From positions 36,538 through 100,537 of the forward strand of contig JBILOY010000008.1 in NCBI GenBank assembly GCA_044374195.1: a DNA stretch of 64,000 nt. The letters run 5' to 3'. The DNA is from CAIKZY01 sp044374195 (lineage in GTDB: Bacteria; Actinomycetota; Actinomycetes; S36-B12). Below the pieces are notes generated by a model, which was given only the letters and a program-made list of their open reading frames with translations, was not told the origin of the DNA and made no database searches. Below are positions 7,917 through 17,445 of the stretch, piece by piece. The position numbers were made by a program, and so were the translations under genes. The first letter of the stretch is position 1; every line of letters starts with the position of its first letter.

Positions 7917-9383
7917 GTGACTGCGCACCCGGCGACACTGCCTGCTTGGCCGGCCGGTGTTCGGGTCAAGCCCAAGCCCACCCACTGGCGTGTGGATGCC
8001 CCGGGGGTGCACGCACTCCAAGAATCCACGGCCCTCGCCGCAGGGCTCGCTCACGTGGGCGCGCTGGAAGTTCGGGTCGGTACCTGGAAACCGCCGAAGG
8101 GCTGGACAGGCTCTCCGAAGCTCGCCGAAGTCGCGTCATTCGATCTGAAGGCCAAGGGTGACGGGGTCAGGCTGCGGCTGCGCTTCTCCCCGGCTGTCGA
8201 TGCCTCCGTCGCGCTCGCATCAGCCGTGCGCATCCTGCGGCCGACCTTGTCGATGAACCACTATCCGAGCGTGGCCGTCGGGAATTCGCCCAGCGCCCGC
8301 ATGGCTGCACTCGCCGGATGCATCAATGCCGCCCCTGGTCGCGACGCCGATCTAGTGATTGAACAGGCTGACTGGGATGTTGATCCGACAATTCACCGCC
8401 CGGTCGGACGACGTTCCGATGTGCCCGCACGAGTGATTCCCCTCCCGGCATTGGGTGCAGAGCTCACAGCGGTGGATGTCGCGGCGCTTCGCACTACTAG
8501 TGGAGTCGTGGCGCCCGAGCTCGACTCACGACTGCGCCATCAGCTCGAGGCTTGCGGTCTCGTGGTGCGGAACTCGGCGGACGACTTTCCGGCGGCCGAG
8601 GATCTTCTCGGTTGGCAGGTGGAATCCGTTCGTGCTCGTCGTCATGTTCTGCGAGCGCAGACTCCTGCAGCCCTGCTCAACGACTGGCCGTCGGTCTCCG
8701 CGGTACTACTGACTCACCGCAGTGACTTTCTCGAGCATGCAATGCGCCAGCTCGCCGGTCTCAGATATCCGCGACTGGAGATCGTGCTGGCGCTTCATGG
8801 CGATCAGGTGAGCGATGAGCAGGTATCTCGCGCAATCGCCGGGCATCCCCACGCCGTGCGCGTGATCCGGATCGGCGCTGACGTGATCTTCGGAACCGCG
8901 ATGCAGCAGGCGTGCGAATTCGCCGACGGTCAGCTCATCACCAAGGTCGACGATGACGACTTCTACGGGCCCGAGCACGTGTGGGATCTCGTGGTGGCGC
9001 GCATGTATTCCGCCGCGCAGGTCACAGGCAAGGCTCTCGACTTCATTCGCATCGAATCCGCTGACATCACGGTGTTTCGCCCGGCCTACGGCGCCGAGAA
9101 GTTCGCCGATTTCGTGGCGGGCGGCACCATGCTGATCTCGCGCGCCGATCTCGATGAGATCGGTGGCTGGCGGCCCATGGACAAACACATCGATCGAGGC
9201 CTGCTCGATGCCTTCCTGGAAGCCGGAGCACTCGTGTATCGCACCACCGGCCTTGGATACATCTACGTGCGACGTGGAGCCGGCCACACGGCAATCGTCA
9301 GTGACGACCATTTCCTGACCAAGAACGCCTTCTCATGGCCTGGACTGCTTGCGCACCCAGAGTTCGGCACGGCCCATGAGTAG
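7917..9383 (+). CDS. Glycosyltransferase family 2-like protein
   Basis: A 488-residue cytoplasmic protein starting with GTG. The first half (about residues 1-240) resembles no domain I recognise. The second half is a GT-A-type glycosyltransferase: a VSAVLLTHRSDFLEHAMRQL start, then KVDDDDFYG as the nucleotide-sugar/metal-binding acidic motif, and IGGWRPMDKHIDRGLLDAFL as the acceptor region. It opens a five-gene operon with very short overlaps; the next gene's ATG lies inside its last codons (ATGAGTAG). Donor and acceptor sugars cannot be read from the sequence. Confidence 0.8.
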   Translation: MTAHPATLPAWPAGVRVKPKPTHWRVDAPGVHALQESTALAAGLAHVGALEVRVGTWKPPKGWTGSPKLAEVASFDLKAKGDGVRLRLRFSPAVDASVALASAVRILRPTLSMNHYPSVAVGNSPSARMAALAGCINAAPGRDADLVIEQADWDVDPTIHRPVGRRSDVPARVIPLPALGAELTAVDVAALRTTSGVVAPELDSRLRHQLEACGLVVRNSADDFPAAEDLLGWQVESVRARRHVLRAQTPAALLNDWPSVSAVLLTHRSDFLEHAMRQLAGLRYPRLEIVLALHGDQVSDEQVSRAIAGHPHAVRVIRIGADVIFGTAMQQACEFADGQLITKVDDDDFYGPEHVWDLVVARMYSAAQVTGKALDFIRIESADITVFRPAYGAEKFADFVAGGTMLISRADLDEIGGWRPMDKHIDRGLLDAFLEAGALVYRTTGLGYIYVRRGAGHTAIVSDDHFLTKNAFSWPGLLAHPEFGTAHE

Positions 9384-10380
9384 TGCGCCCGCGGTCAGCG
9401 TGATCATGCCGGTGATTAACGAAGAGCAGCATCTGGCCGATTCAGTGAACCGGATCCTGGCGCAGGAATACGCCGGATCCATCAACGTCGTGATCGCCGT
9501 CGGGCCGTCGAAGGATCGCACCCGTGCCGTCGCCGACGAATTGCAGCGCTCGAGTGATCGGGTCATCGTTGTTGACAATCCTTCGGGTCGCACTCCTGCC
9601 GGTCTCAATGCGGCTATCGCGGCCGCAACGGGCGAGGTGATCGTTCGAGTCGATGGGCATGCGATGATCCCGCCCGATTACGTAGCGATTGCTGTCGAGA
9701 CTCTTGAGCGCACTGGCGCCGACAATGTCGGCGGAATCATGGCCGCGGAAGGGGTCACGGACTTCGGGGTCGCGGTTGCGCGTGCGATGACCTCCAGATT
9801 CGGCGTCGGGGGCGCGTCCTTCCACGTCGGTGGCGACGAAGGCCCCGCACTGACCGTGTACCTCGGAACGTTTAGGCGCAGCGCACTCGATCGAGTCGGC
9901 GGCTACGACGAGACCATGGTGCGGGCGCAGGACTGGGAGATGAATCTGCGCATCCGTGAGACCGGCGGCCTCATCTGGTTCACCCCCGCGATGCACGTGA
10001 CATACCGGCCGCGAGCAACCGTGGGAGCACTCGCGCGGCAGTATCACGACTACGGACGCTGGCGCCGCGAGGTTGTGCGTCGTCACCCCGACACCCTTTC
10101 CCTGCGTTACCTGGCAGCACCCGTGGCTGTCGCAGCAATCGTGATCGGGCTGCTGCTCGTTGTGCTGGGCGTTGTCACCGGACAGGACTGGCTCTGGGTG
10201 ATCGGCCTGATCGCCCCTCTGGGCTACCTAGCTGCAAATCTGCTCGCCAGCCTGATCAGTGCAATGAGTGCGCCGCGTCTTCAGCTGCGCTCGGCCCTGT
10301 GGCTGCCGGTCGTGTACGGCACGATGCATCTGTGCTGGGGCGCGGGCTTCCTACGTGGTGGCGCGGGACGTGACGCCTGA
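9376..10380 (+). CDS. Glycosyltransferase family 2, membrane-associated (ExoA-like)
   Basis: A 334-residue protein. The N-terminal GT-A domain has VSVIMPVINEEQHLADSV, the DXD-type VRVDGHAMIP and QDWEMNLRIRETGG; the C-terminus has about three hydrophobic segments (roughly residues 240-262, 268-290 and 300-330). This is the architecture of ExoA/succinoglycan-type transferases that extend lipid-linked sugars at the inner membrane face. The ATG at 9376 overlaps the previous stop; a TTG at 9349 is possible but less likely. The next gene starts within its stop codon (TGATG). Confidence 0.85.
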   Translation: MSSAPAVSVIMPVINEEQHLADSVNRILAQEYAGSINVVIAVGPSKDRTRAVADELQRSSDRVIVVDNPSGRTPAGLNAAIAAATGEVIVRVDGHAMIPPDYVAIAVETLERTGADNVGGIMAAEGVTDFGVAVARAMTSRFGVGGASFHVGGDEGPALTVYLGTFRRSALDRVGGYDETMVRAQDWEMNLRIRETGGLIWFTPAMHVTYRPRATVGALARQYHDYGRWRREVVRRHPDTLSLRYLAAPVAVAAIVIGLLLVVLGVVTGQDWLWVIGLIAPLGYLAANLLASLISAMSAPRLQLRSALWLPVVYGTMHLCWGAGFLRGGAGRDA

Positions 10381-11297
10381 TGGCGTGGCTACGACGCCGG
10401 AGACCGATGCGGTGGGCAGTTGTCGTCGCATCGCCAAGCGGGGCTGACGGAGAGCAGTGGGGCGATACCTGGTTCGGGCGCGATCTCGTCGATGCGCTCA
10501 AACGACAAGGCCAGGCGGCTTCCCTCGTCTATCGCGGTGGTGCGAGCACCGAGGCGCGCGACAAGGACGATGTCGTTCTCGTATTGCGCGGGCTGCGCCG
10601 AGTCACTCCGCGTCGTGCCGGCAACACCTGGTTGCTCTGGGTCATTTCACACCCCGAGCTCGTCGACGATGGGGAGATTGCCGAGTACGACGCCGCATTC
10701 GCCGCGAGTTCAACCTGGAAGTCGGGCTCGGTGTCTCCGCTGCTCCAGGCGACGAATCCGCAGCGCTTCATGCCGAGTGCTGCAGGGCCTGACACGGGGG
10801 AGCCCTACCTGTTCGTGGGCTCCACGCGAGGCGAGTACCGGCCGATAGTTCGCGACGCGATCTCCGCCGGTATCCCGCTCGGTGTGTATGGGGTGGGCTG
10901 GAGTGAGTTCATTCCCGCAGAATTCATTCGCGGTGAGTTCATGCCCAATGGCGAATTGCCCGGCGCCTACGCCGGTGCAGGTGTCGTGCTGAATGACCAT
11001 TGGCGAGAGATGGCCGATGACGGCTTCCTCTCCAATCGCCTGTTCGACGCGGTGGCAAGCGGTGCGCGGGTGATCAGCGATCAAGCAGCCGGCCTCACTG
11101 AAGTGTTCGGTGATGCCGTAGTCACGTACTCGTCCCCCGAACAGCTCGGTGAGATCCTGAAGGCGCCCCTCGAGACCGTGTTCGCTGAACGATCACGACG
11201 CATCGAAAATTCCGCACGCATCGCTGCCGAACACAGTTTCGACGTCAGGGCTGCTGAGCTCATCGAGGCCGCAGAGCGGATCCGAGGTTCTGAGTGA
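10380..11297 (+). CDS. Glycosyltransferase, GT-B fold (CgeB/GT1-like)
   Basis: A 305-residue protein. The N-terminal half has a GADGEQWGDTWFGRDLVDAL segment and the C-terminal half resembles the glycosyltransferase group-1 domain seen in CgeB/YkvP-like proteins: YLFVGSTRGEYRP, VVLNDHWREMADDGFLSNRLFDAVASGARVIS as the nucleotide-sugar-binding part, then EVFGDAVVTY. It is shorter than typical GT4 enzymes (350-400 residues). Overlaps with both neighbours (1 and 4 bases) imply coupled translation. Substrate unknown. Confidence 0.78.
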   Translation: MAWLRRRRPMRWAVVVASPSGADGEQWGDTWFGRDLVDALKRQGQAASLVYRGGASTEARDKDDVVLVLRGLRRVTPRRAGNTWLLWVISHPELVDDGEIAEYDAAFAASSTWKSGSVSPLLQATNPQRFMPSAAGPDTGEPYLFVGSTRGEYRPIVRDAISAGIPLGVYGVGWSEFIPAEFIRGEFMPNGELPGAYAGAGVVLNDHWREMADDGFLSNRLFDAVASGARVISDQAAGLTEVFGDAVVTYSSPEQLGEILKAPLETVFAERSRRIENSARIAAEHSFDVRAAELIEAAERIRGSE

Positions 11298-14053
11298 GCG
11301 GCTCTGCGCCTGATGTCACGGTCATCATGGCGGTGCACAACGATGTGCCCCGTCTGCCCAGGGCACTGCGCTCGCTCTCCCGCCAGACACTTGCCTCGAT
11401 TGAGTTCGTCATCGTCGATGACGCATCGACCGATGGCTCGTACGAATTCGCACTTCGCGTAGCGGAGCAGGATCCGCGATTTCGTGTGTATCGAATGGAT
11501 CGCAACTCCGGCGGATTTGCGGCGCCGCGCAATCGTGGATTAGTCGAGGCTCGTGGCGGATGGGTGCTGTTCTGCGACAGCGATGACGAACTCGAGATTC
11601 ATGCAGCCAAGAATTTGCTACTCGCGGCCGAGCGGCACGGTGCAGATCTCAGTGCCGGCGTCACCGAATTGGTCGAGCAGCGGTCGGGGAAGCGTCAGCG
11701 TGTGCAGGAATGGGCCCATCTGGCCGGGGGTGCTTCGTCGATCGCGGAGAGCACCGCACTTTTCTCCGAGGCTACGACTCACGGCCGCCTGTACCGCCGC
11801 GAGCGGCTGCAGCAGCTGAACCTGACCTTCGATCCCGCCCTGGTGGCCGCTGATTTCCTCTTCGCCTCGGCTGCCTTGCTTGGCTCTGAAGGCATCGCGC
11901 TGGTGCCCGAGACCGTGTATCTGCGGCACGTGGATCGTCTAGGCGAGGAGCTCACGTCAGGTCGAAGGCGCTGGTTGATCCGACATCTCGGCGATCGACT
12001 CGAGGCTCTCCGCCGTATCGACGCGCTCATCGCAGCTCGGCCCGATGACCGGCGTCGATATGCCGCGACTCTTCGCTTCCTGAACGAGGATCTTGCCGGC
12101 TACCTCACGGTGATCCTGGACTCTGATGACGCCTCGGCCATTCTCGTGGCAGATCAATTGCGCGAATACCTGCGTGACATGAACCTTGAGCCGGCTGCAG
12201 AGCTTGCCCCGTTCTTGCGCGTGGCGCTGTATCACCTGTTGATCGACGATCTCGACGGCATCCGGCGGGCGACGCGGTTTATTCGGTGGGCGGCGAGCGT
12301 TGATGGCACCGTGCACATGCGTGACGGGCGCGAGCTGTGGGTGTGCACGGATGACCATCCGCTCGGCGATGTCGCAGGACACGAAGCTGATTGGTGGCTC
12401 GACGTCACGCGGCAGGGCCTGTCACGCATCCCGCTTACCCAGCGGCGCTACTGCCATCAACTGACCTCAGTAATCGATGATCGACTTCACGGCTCCACGT
12501 CGGATTTCCTCGACTCGCTCTCGGATATCACCGCAGCACGGGCAGTCGTCCTTGATGAAGGCCGAGTAGTTGCTGCCGCGCCTGTCGAGTTCGAACACGT
12601 GACTCCTGTGCACTGGGAGTGGTCAACAACCCAAAGACTCAAGCCCATCGGAAGCCTTGAACTTGGCGACCGGGGATTTTTGGGGCTTGAACTCACCTTC
12701 TCTGACCGCGTGAATACCTCTGTGGTGCGTGCATCGGAGGTACGTGCCGGAACCACGATGTCTATACGCGTCTCCGCACTTCGCCGAGAGGGTCTTCACC
12801 TCGAGGCGCGGGGCCAGGGCATCGTGGGCTGGCGTCTCATCCGTCGATCGGTGCTGGGCCTTGCTGCGGCGGGCCTGCGCAAGGGTTGGTTCGCTCTTCC
12901 CGGAACCCGGGCACTCGCGTCGCGCTGGCAGCGGTTCACTCACATCACGCTTCCGAAGATCGCGCGAAGGCTGGGGGAGTACCTACCCGACCGTCGAGCA
13001 TTCGTGATCTCCAGCGATCACGGCCGTCAGCTCACCGGGCATCCGAGAGCAATGGCCGACTACCTGCATGTCGAGGTGCCCCATGCGCGTGTGCGCTGGC
13101 TCGGATCCGCCGCCGCAGTCACCGGCCTCGACTGGCTGACTCTCGTTGACCCGAGCACTATCCGAGGGGCCTGGCGTATTGCGAGAGCCGGGTACTGGAT
13201 CGACGACTTCGGCATCGACACGAGCATTCGCAAGAGTCGACGGACGAAGTACCTGCAGACCTGGCACGGCATCGCGTTGAAACGAGTCGGCTCTGATGCG
13301 CCGGACTGGCCGCTGCTTTCCCCTCGGGTGCGTTTGCCGCGACCGACGAACAGGGATCGCTGGGATGCGCTTATTGCTCCGTCGGAGTTCTTCGCGCAGA
13401 CAACAGCGCGTGCAATCGGATTCACCGGCCCGCTCATCGAGAACTGCTCACCCCTGGGTGACGCAATCATGCGATCCAGCACGGATCGAGATGTGCGTCA
13501 TAAGCTCGACCTTCCGCTTGATCGGCCGGTAGTCGTGTACTCGCCCACGGCTCGGGCGACTGACGAGGCGCATCTTGACCTTGCCGCCTGGTGGCGTGAC
13601 TTCGGGAACTCGGCGTACCTGCTGGTGCGCTCGCATCCCGCAGATCCCTTGGTCGTCCCCGCCCGATGGTCTAACGGAATTCGAGATATCTCGGCCGAGG
13701 GTGACATTGCCTCGTATCTGGGAGCGGCCGATGCCTTGCTGACCGACTACTCGGCTGTCGCCTTCGACTTTGCTCGGCTCGGTCGTCCGATCGGATTCTT
13801 CGTGCCCGATTACGAGAGATTCACCCGGCGCTCCGTGGGTCTCTACCTCGATCTTGCGACGAGCGGTCCTGGCCCACTTCTGCGCAATGCCGATGAGCTC
13901 GCGGTGTGGGTGCAGGCCTTGATCGAGGCGACCCCGACCGGGGGCTTCGATACCGATCCGGTCGGACACCGTGACTTCGTCTCGATGTTCGCCGGCGAAC
14001 TGGATGGAACGAGTGCGCACCGCGCCGTTGAACACCTGCGAGGAATGCGATGA
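11294..14053 (+). CDS. Fusion: GT2 glycosyltransferase + CDP-glycerol glycerophosphotransferase-like
   Basis: A 919-residue two-enzyme fusion starting with GTG. Residues 1-about 230 form a GT-A domain (VTVIMAVHNDVPRLPRAL, VDDASTDGS, acidic motif CDSDDELE at 94-100). Residues from about 560 match the CDP-glycerol:polyglycerophosphate transferase family (TagB/TagF type): TWHGIALKRVG, the SHPAD segment, LLTDYSAVAFDFA and GFFVPDYE. The region between is of unclear fold. Such fusions in Gram-positives add alternating sugar and polyol-phosphate units to teichoic-acid-like polymers. That activity is inferred from domain content; the polyol phosphate may be glycerol- or ribitol-phosphate. It overlaps both neighbours by 4 bases. 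Confidence 0.85.
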   Translation: MSGSAPDVTVIMAVHNDVPRLPRALRSLSRQTLASIEFVIVDDASTDGSYEFALRVAEQDPRFRVYRMDRNSGGFAAPRNRGLVEARGGWVLFCDSDDELEIHAAKNLLLAAERHGADLSAGVTELVEQRSGKRQRVQEWAHLAGGASSIAESTALFSEATTHGRLYRRERLQQLNLTFDPALVAADFLFASAALLGSEGIALVPETVYLRHVDRLGEELTSGRRRWLIRHLGDRLEALRRIDALIAARPDDRRRYAATLRFLNEDLAGYLTVILDSDDASAILVADQLREYLRDMNLEPAAELAPFLRVALYHLLIDDLDGIRRATRFIRWAASVDGTVHMRDGRELWVCTDDHPLGDVAGHEADWWLDVTRQGLSRIPLTQRRYCHQLTSVIDDRLHGSTSDFLDSLSDITAARAVVLDEGRVVAAAPVEFEHVTPVHWEWSTTQRLKPIGSLELGDRGFLGLELTFSDRVNTSVVRASEVRAGTTMSIRVSALRREGLHLEARGQGIVGWRLIRRSVLGLAAAGLRKGWFALPGTRALASRWQRFTHITLPKIARRLGEYLPDRRAFVISSDHGRQLTGHPRAMADYLHVEVPHARVRWLGSAAAVTGLDWLTLVDPSTIRGAWRIARAGYWIDDFGIDTSIRKSRRTKYLQTWHGIALKRVGSDAPDWPLLSPRVRLPRPTNRDRWDALIAPSEFFAQTTARAIGFTGPLIENCSPLGDAIMRSSTDRDVRHKLDLPLDRPVVVYSPTARATDEAHLDLAAWWRDFGNSAYLLVRSHPADPLVVPARWSNGIRDISAEGDIASYLGAADALLTDYSAVAFDFARLGRPIGFFVPDYERFTRRSVGLYLDLATSGPGPLLRNADELAVWVQALIEATPTGGFDTDPVGHRDFVSMFAGELDGTSAHRAVEHLRGMR

Positions 14054-15171
14054 GGCATTCCATGGGGCCTGCGGTGGGGCACCGGATCGTCATACTCGCC
14101 AACGACATCGACGGTGTCGGTGGAGCGCAGCGTGTCGCGCACTCTCTCGCCAACGGACTGGCACTTCGAGGCTTCGACGTTGAACTTGCCGGCATAGTGC
14201 CCTTCGAGCCCCGTCATACGTTCATCACCGAGCCGGCTTACCGAACTCGTGTTCTAGGTGACCGTCCGCAGCCCGTGCGCGAGGATGAGGCGGGGCGCCA
14301 GCGTCTGCGCGAGCTGTGCTGCGCACGACTCGACGAACTCCTTCGCGAAGGCCCACCCGGCATCGTGATCACCACGCAGGTGTGGGCGATGGAGCATCTT
14401 GCCGAGATCGATCATCGCGACTGGCGTGTGATCGGGCAGTACCACTCATCCTTTGAAGCGGCTGCGAGCGGTCCGGAGCTCGACCGACTTCGGTCTGCTT
14501 ATGCCGACATAGATGCTTTCGCTCTGCTGACCGACGAGGATGCCCAGCGCTTCAGGCAGGCGGGGCTCAACAACACCTGCGCGATTCCGAATGCAGTGAG
14601 TTTCTTCCCCGATCGCCCGGCCGCTCTCGCGACCAACACGCTCACGTACCTGGGGCGACTCTCGGTCGAGAAGGGCCCGCAGTTCCTGGTTGAGGCATGG
14701 GGTCGCATCGCTGCGTCTCATCCGGACTGGTCACTGCAATTCGTGGGCGATGGCCCTGATGAGCCCACTGTTCGCGCCATGGTCGATCGCCTGCCCGAGG
14801 GTGCGGAGCGCATTTCCTTCCACGCTCCTGTCGCCGATCCCGAGCGGCTTCTTCTGGGGAGTGATCTCGTGGTGCTGCCGTCCCTGGTCGAGGGATTCCC
14901 CTTGGTGCTTGCCGAGGCCATGGCCTGTGGCGTGCCCGTAGTTGCCACCGATTGCTCGGCGGGTGTTCGTGCACTGCTCAAGGAGGGCGTAACCGGACTC
15001 CTGGCTGCTCGCGGCGATTCCGGCTCACTCAGCCGAGCGTTGAGCACTGCTATGGAATCCCGCGAGCTTCGAGTAAAGCTTGGATCAGGCGGGCGCATGG
15101 CCGCCCGGGAACTGCTTCCCGATCAGATTCTGGGCCGCTGGGAAGCGCTGTTCAGCGACGTCCTGCGCTAA
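14050..15171 (+). CDS. Glycosyltransferase family 4
   Basis: A 373-residue retaining GT-B enzyme. The N-terminal acceptor domain begins IVILANDIDGVGGAQRVA. The C-terminal domain has TYLGRLSVEKGPQFLVEAW, VGDGPDE and the EX7E-type signature in LPSLVEGFPLVLAEAMACGVPVVATD. It is the last gene of the glycosyltransferase operon and overlaps the previous gene by ATGA. It ends one base before the oppositely oriented tRNA-Leu, with no evident terminator between. Flippase, polymerase or ABC exporter genes for the polymer are not in this window. Confidence 0.88.
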   Translation: MRHSMGPAVGHRIVILANDIDGVGGAQRVAHSLANGLALRGFDVELAGIVPFEPRHTFITEPAYRTRVLGDRPQPVREDEAGRQRLRELCCARLDELLREGPPGIVITTQVWAMEHLAEIDHRDWRVIGQYHSSFEAAASGPELDRLRSAYADIDAFALLTDEDAQRFRQAGLNNTCAIPNAVSFFPDRPAALATNTLTYLGRLSVEKGPQFLVEAWGRIAASHPDWSLQFVGDGPDEPTVRAMVDRLPEGAERISFHAPVADPERLLLGSDLVVLPSLVEGFPLVLAEAMACGVPVVATDCSAGVRALLKEGVTGLLAARGDSGSLSRALSTAMESRELRVKLGSGGRMAARELLPDQILGRWEALFSDVLR

Positions 15172-15172
15172 G

Positions 15173-15254
15173 TACGGGAGAAGGGACTTGAACCCTCACG
15201 TCCGAAGACACAGGATCCTAAATCCTGCGTGTCTGCCAATTCCACCACTCCCGC
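15173..15254 (-). tRNA. tRNA-Leu (anticodon UAG)
   Basis: The minus strand folds as a class II tRNA: acceptor GCGGGAG pairing with CTCCCGT (closing G-U) plus discriminator A, an anticodon stem CAGGA/TCCTG around loop TTTAGGA (anticodon TAG), a long variable arm and a GGTTCAAGTCC T-arm. No CCA is encoded. It reads CUA codons and possibly other CUN codons. Confidence 0.93.
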
Positions 15255-15278
15255 GTGATTACAGAAGTCTACGACAGG

Positions 15279-15295
15279 TCTAGCTGCGGGCTAGA
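15279..15295. terminator. Weak hairpin at the end of bcp
   Basis: TCTAGC - TGCGG - GCTAGA forms a perfect 6-bp stem that includes the bcp stop codon. There is no U-tract. It may help end the leftward transcript before tRNA-Leu, but the support is weak. Confidence 0.3.
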
Positions 15296-15752
15296 TCTCC
15301 AGGTCGCGCATGAGCTTGGCGACGTGGCCGGTGGCCTTGACGTTGTAGAACGCGTGCTCGATCTTGCCCGTGGGGTCAATGACGAAAGTCGAGCGGATCA
15401 CGCCCGTAACAGTCTTGCCGTACATCATCTTCTCGCCGAAGGCCCCGTAGGAGGCGAGTACTGACTTGTCAGGATCGCTGAGGAGGGTGAAGGTCAGATC
15501 GTCGTTCTCACGGAACTTGGCGAGCTTCTCGGGCTTGTCAGGCGAGATGCCGATGATGGCGAGGTCGTGCTTGGCGAATGCCTTGAGGTTGTCGCGGAAG
15601 TCGCAGGCCTGCTTGGTGCAGCCCGGGGTCATCGCAGCAGGGTAGGCATACAGCAGCACGCTCGTGCCCTTGAAGTCGGAGAGTTTCACGGTCTTGCCCG
15701 CATCGTCGAGGAGTGCGAAGGCAGGGGCCTTGTCGCCGGGTTCGAGTCTCAT
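15291..15752 (-). CDS. bcp: Thioredoxin-dependent thiol peroxidase Bcp (peroxiredoxin Q)
   Basis: A 153-residue atypical 2-Cys peroxiredoxin. The active-site segment TPGCTKQACDFRDN has peroxidatic Cys45 and resolving Cys50 five residues apart, the Bcp/PrxQ arrangement. It reduces peroxides in the cytoplasm using thioredoxin. Its start overlaps the stop of the metal ABC permease gene by 4 bases, so it is probably the distal gene of the metal-uptake operon. That would link peroxide defence to zinc or manganese supply, an inference from overlap only. Confidence 0.93.
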   Translation of the reverse strand: MRLEPGDKAPAFALLDDAGKTVKLSDFKGTSVLLYAYPAAMTPGCTKQACDFRDNLKAFAKHDLAIIGISPDKPEKLAKFRENDDLTFTLLSDPDKSVLASYGAFGEKMMYGKTVTGVIRSTFVIDPTGKIEHAFYNVKATGHVAKLMRDLEI

Positions 15753-16630
15753 CTGGTTACCACCGGGGCTAGTTCGGCTACATCGTGATGCTTATCGAGT
15801 CCGGCGGAACGACGCAGGCCGCGGCCGCCGGTGATGGCGAGAACGATAACGAAGATCGCGGCGCCGACCAGCACGATCATCGTGCCCGAGGGGACGCCTG
15901 CGTAGTAGCTGGCGTACATTCCGACGAAGCCGCAGAACAGCCCGATGCCAGTGCTCCAGGCGAGCATCTTGCCGAAGGAGTCGGTGAGCATTCGGCCGAC
16001 CACCGCGGGGATGACCAGCATTGCCGCGACGAGAGTTACGCCGATCACGGTGAGCGTGGCGAGAATCGACAGCGACAGCACGATCATCAGCATCGCCTCA
16101 AGACGTGCGACGCGAACGCCGGAAACATCGGCTACGTCGGGGTCGAAGGTCGAGAAGATCAACGCGCGGTAGCGCAGGAAGACGAACAGTGCCGCGAGGA
16201 TGCTGATGGCGACGAGGCCGATGATCTGCTCCACGCTGATTCCGAGGATGCTGCCGAACAGCGCGTTCTCGAATGACGGCCCACTGGTGCCGAACTTCGC
16301 GAAGAGTGCGACGCCGAGGGCGAAGGAAGCTGTCGTGATGACTCCGATGGCCGCGTCAGCGCCCACCCGGCCCTTGCGGGCGACAGTCGTAATGGCGATC
16401 GCTGAGGCCACGCCCCATAGGCCGGCGCCGAGCATGTAGAACTGCGCAGCAAAGAGCTGGGAGGCGGCGAATCCGCCGAAGATCGAGTGCGAGAGGCCAT
16501 GGCCGATGTAGCTCATGCCGCGCAGCACGATGAAGACGCCGATGAAGCCGAGCAAAGCGCCCGACAAGGTCGCGACGATCAGGCCCTTGTTGAAGAAGGC
16601 GTAGGAGAGGGGCTCGAGAAGGGCATCCAT
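15749..16630 (-). CDS. Metal (Zn/Mn) ABC transporter permease, ZnuB/TroC family
   Basis: A 293-residue integral membrane protein with about eight hydrophobic segments. It has the ABC-3 family motif RGMSYIGHGLSHSIFGG near the N-terminus and DPDVADVSGVRV in the middle, typical of cluster A-I metal permeases. It forms the membrane channel of a high-affinity Zn2+ or Mn2+ importer with the adjacent ATPase and binding lipoprotein. Its start codon touches the ATPase stop (position 16630 shared). The metal cannot be fixed from this chain. Confidence 0.92.
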   Translation of the reverse strand: MDALLEPLSYAFFNKGLIVATLSGALLGFIGVFIVLRGMSYIGHGLSHSIFGGFAASQLFAAQFYMLGAGLWGVASAIAITTVARKGRVGADAAIGVITTASFALGVALFAKFGTSGPSFENALFGSILGISVEQIIGLVAISILAALFVFLRYRALIFSTFDPDVADVSGVRVARLEAMLMIVLSLSILATLTVIGVTLVAAMLVIPAVVGRMLTDSFGKMLAWSTGIGLFCGFVGMYASYYAGVPSGTMIVLVGAAIFVIVLAITGGRGLRRSAGLDKHHDVAELAPVVTR

Positions 16631-17445
16631 CAGATGTTCTCCGGGAAGGAAGGACGAGCCGGCGCGAGAATCTGGTCTGAGCGAACGACGGGTGCACCGT
16701 CGACGACGACCAGCATGCCGAGATGCTCGAGAACTTCCATGCGGGCGCCGAAGGTCTCCTCCAGAACATCAGGGGTAATCACCTCTGCGGGTGAGCCATC
16801 GGCCACGATGCGGGAGTTGACGCAGACGATGTGCGGCAGGTGGGCGGCCATGCCGTTGAGGTCATGCGTGGTGAGCACGATAGCCACGCCATCCTCATGG
16901 AGATCGCCGAGAAGATGCAGGATGTCGTGGCGGGTGGAGACGTCAACGCCGCTCGTGGGCTCATCGAGCAGCAGCAGTTGCGGATCGCGGAGGAGTGCGC
17001 GGGCGAGGAACATGCGTTGCTGCTGCCCGCCGGAGAGTTCGCGAATGTGACGCTCTGAGAGGTCGGCGATACCCAGGCGATCAAGAACGCTCATCACTCG
17101 GGTTCGCTCCGCACCACTTGCCCACGGCAGGCGACGTCCGCGTGTGCGCGACATCAAGACACATTCGAACACCGTGATCGGGAAGTTCCAGTCGACGGTC
17201 TCGAGTTGCGGAACGTAGGCGACTCGCAGACCCGGTTCACTGGTAACCGAGCCCTCGCAGGGCTTGAGCGTGCCCAGGAGTAGTCGAAGCAGGGTGGTTT
17301 TGCCGGCCCCGGAGGGGCCGACAATCCCTGTGAATTGATCCTCGTGAACATGGAAGTCGACATGGCTCAGCACGATCTGCTTGTCATAGCGCGCAGATAC
17401 GTGGTTGAGGCTGAGCAGGATCTCGCCGACTCCGGTTCCGGTCAC
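16630..17445 (-). CDS. Metal ABC transporter ATP-binding protein
   Basis: A 271-residue ATPase. It has Walker A GPSGAGKTT, a Q-loop in AYVPQLETVDWNFPITV, the signature ELSGGQQQR, Walker B LLLLDEPTSGVD and the H-loop TTHD. The PQ...DWNFP segment is characteristic of ZnuC/MntB/TroB-type ATPases. It overlaps the binding-protein gene by 4 bases and the permease by 1. It energises metal import at the cytoplasmic face. Confidence 0.93.
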   Translation of the reverse strand: MTGTGVGEILLSLNHVSARYDKQIVLSHVDFHVHEDQFTGIVGPSGAGKTTLLRLLLGTLKPCEGSVTSEPGLRVAYVPQLETVDWNFPITVFECVLMSRTRGRRLPWASGAERTRVMSVLDRLGIADLSERHIRELSGGQQQRMFLARALLRDPQLLLLDEPTSGVDVSTRHDILHLLGDLHEDGVAIVLTTHDLNGMAAHLPHIVCVNSRIVADGSPAEVITPDVLEETFGARMEVLEHLGMLVVVDGAPVVRSDQILAPARPSFPENI

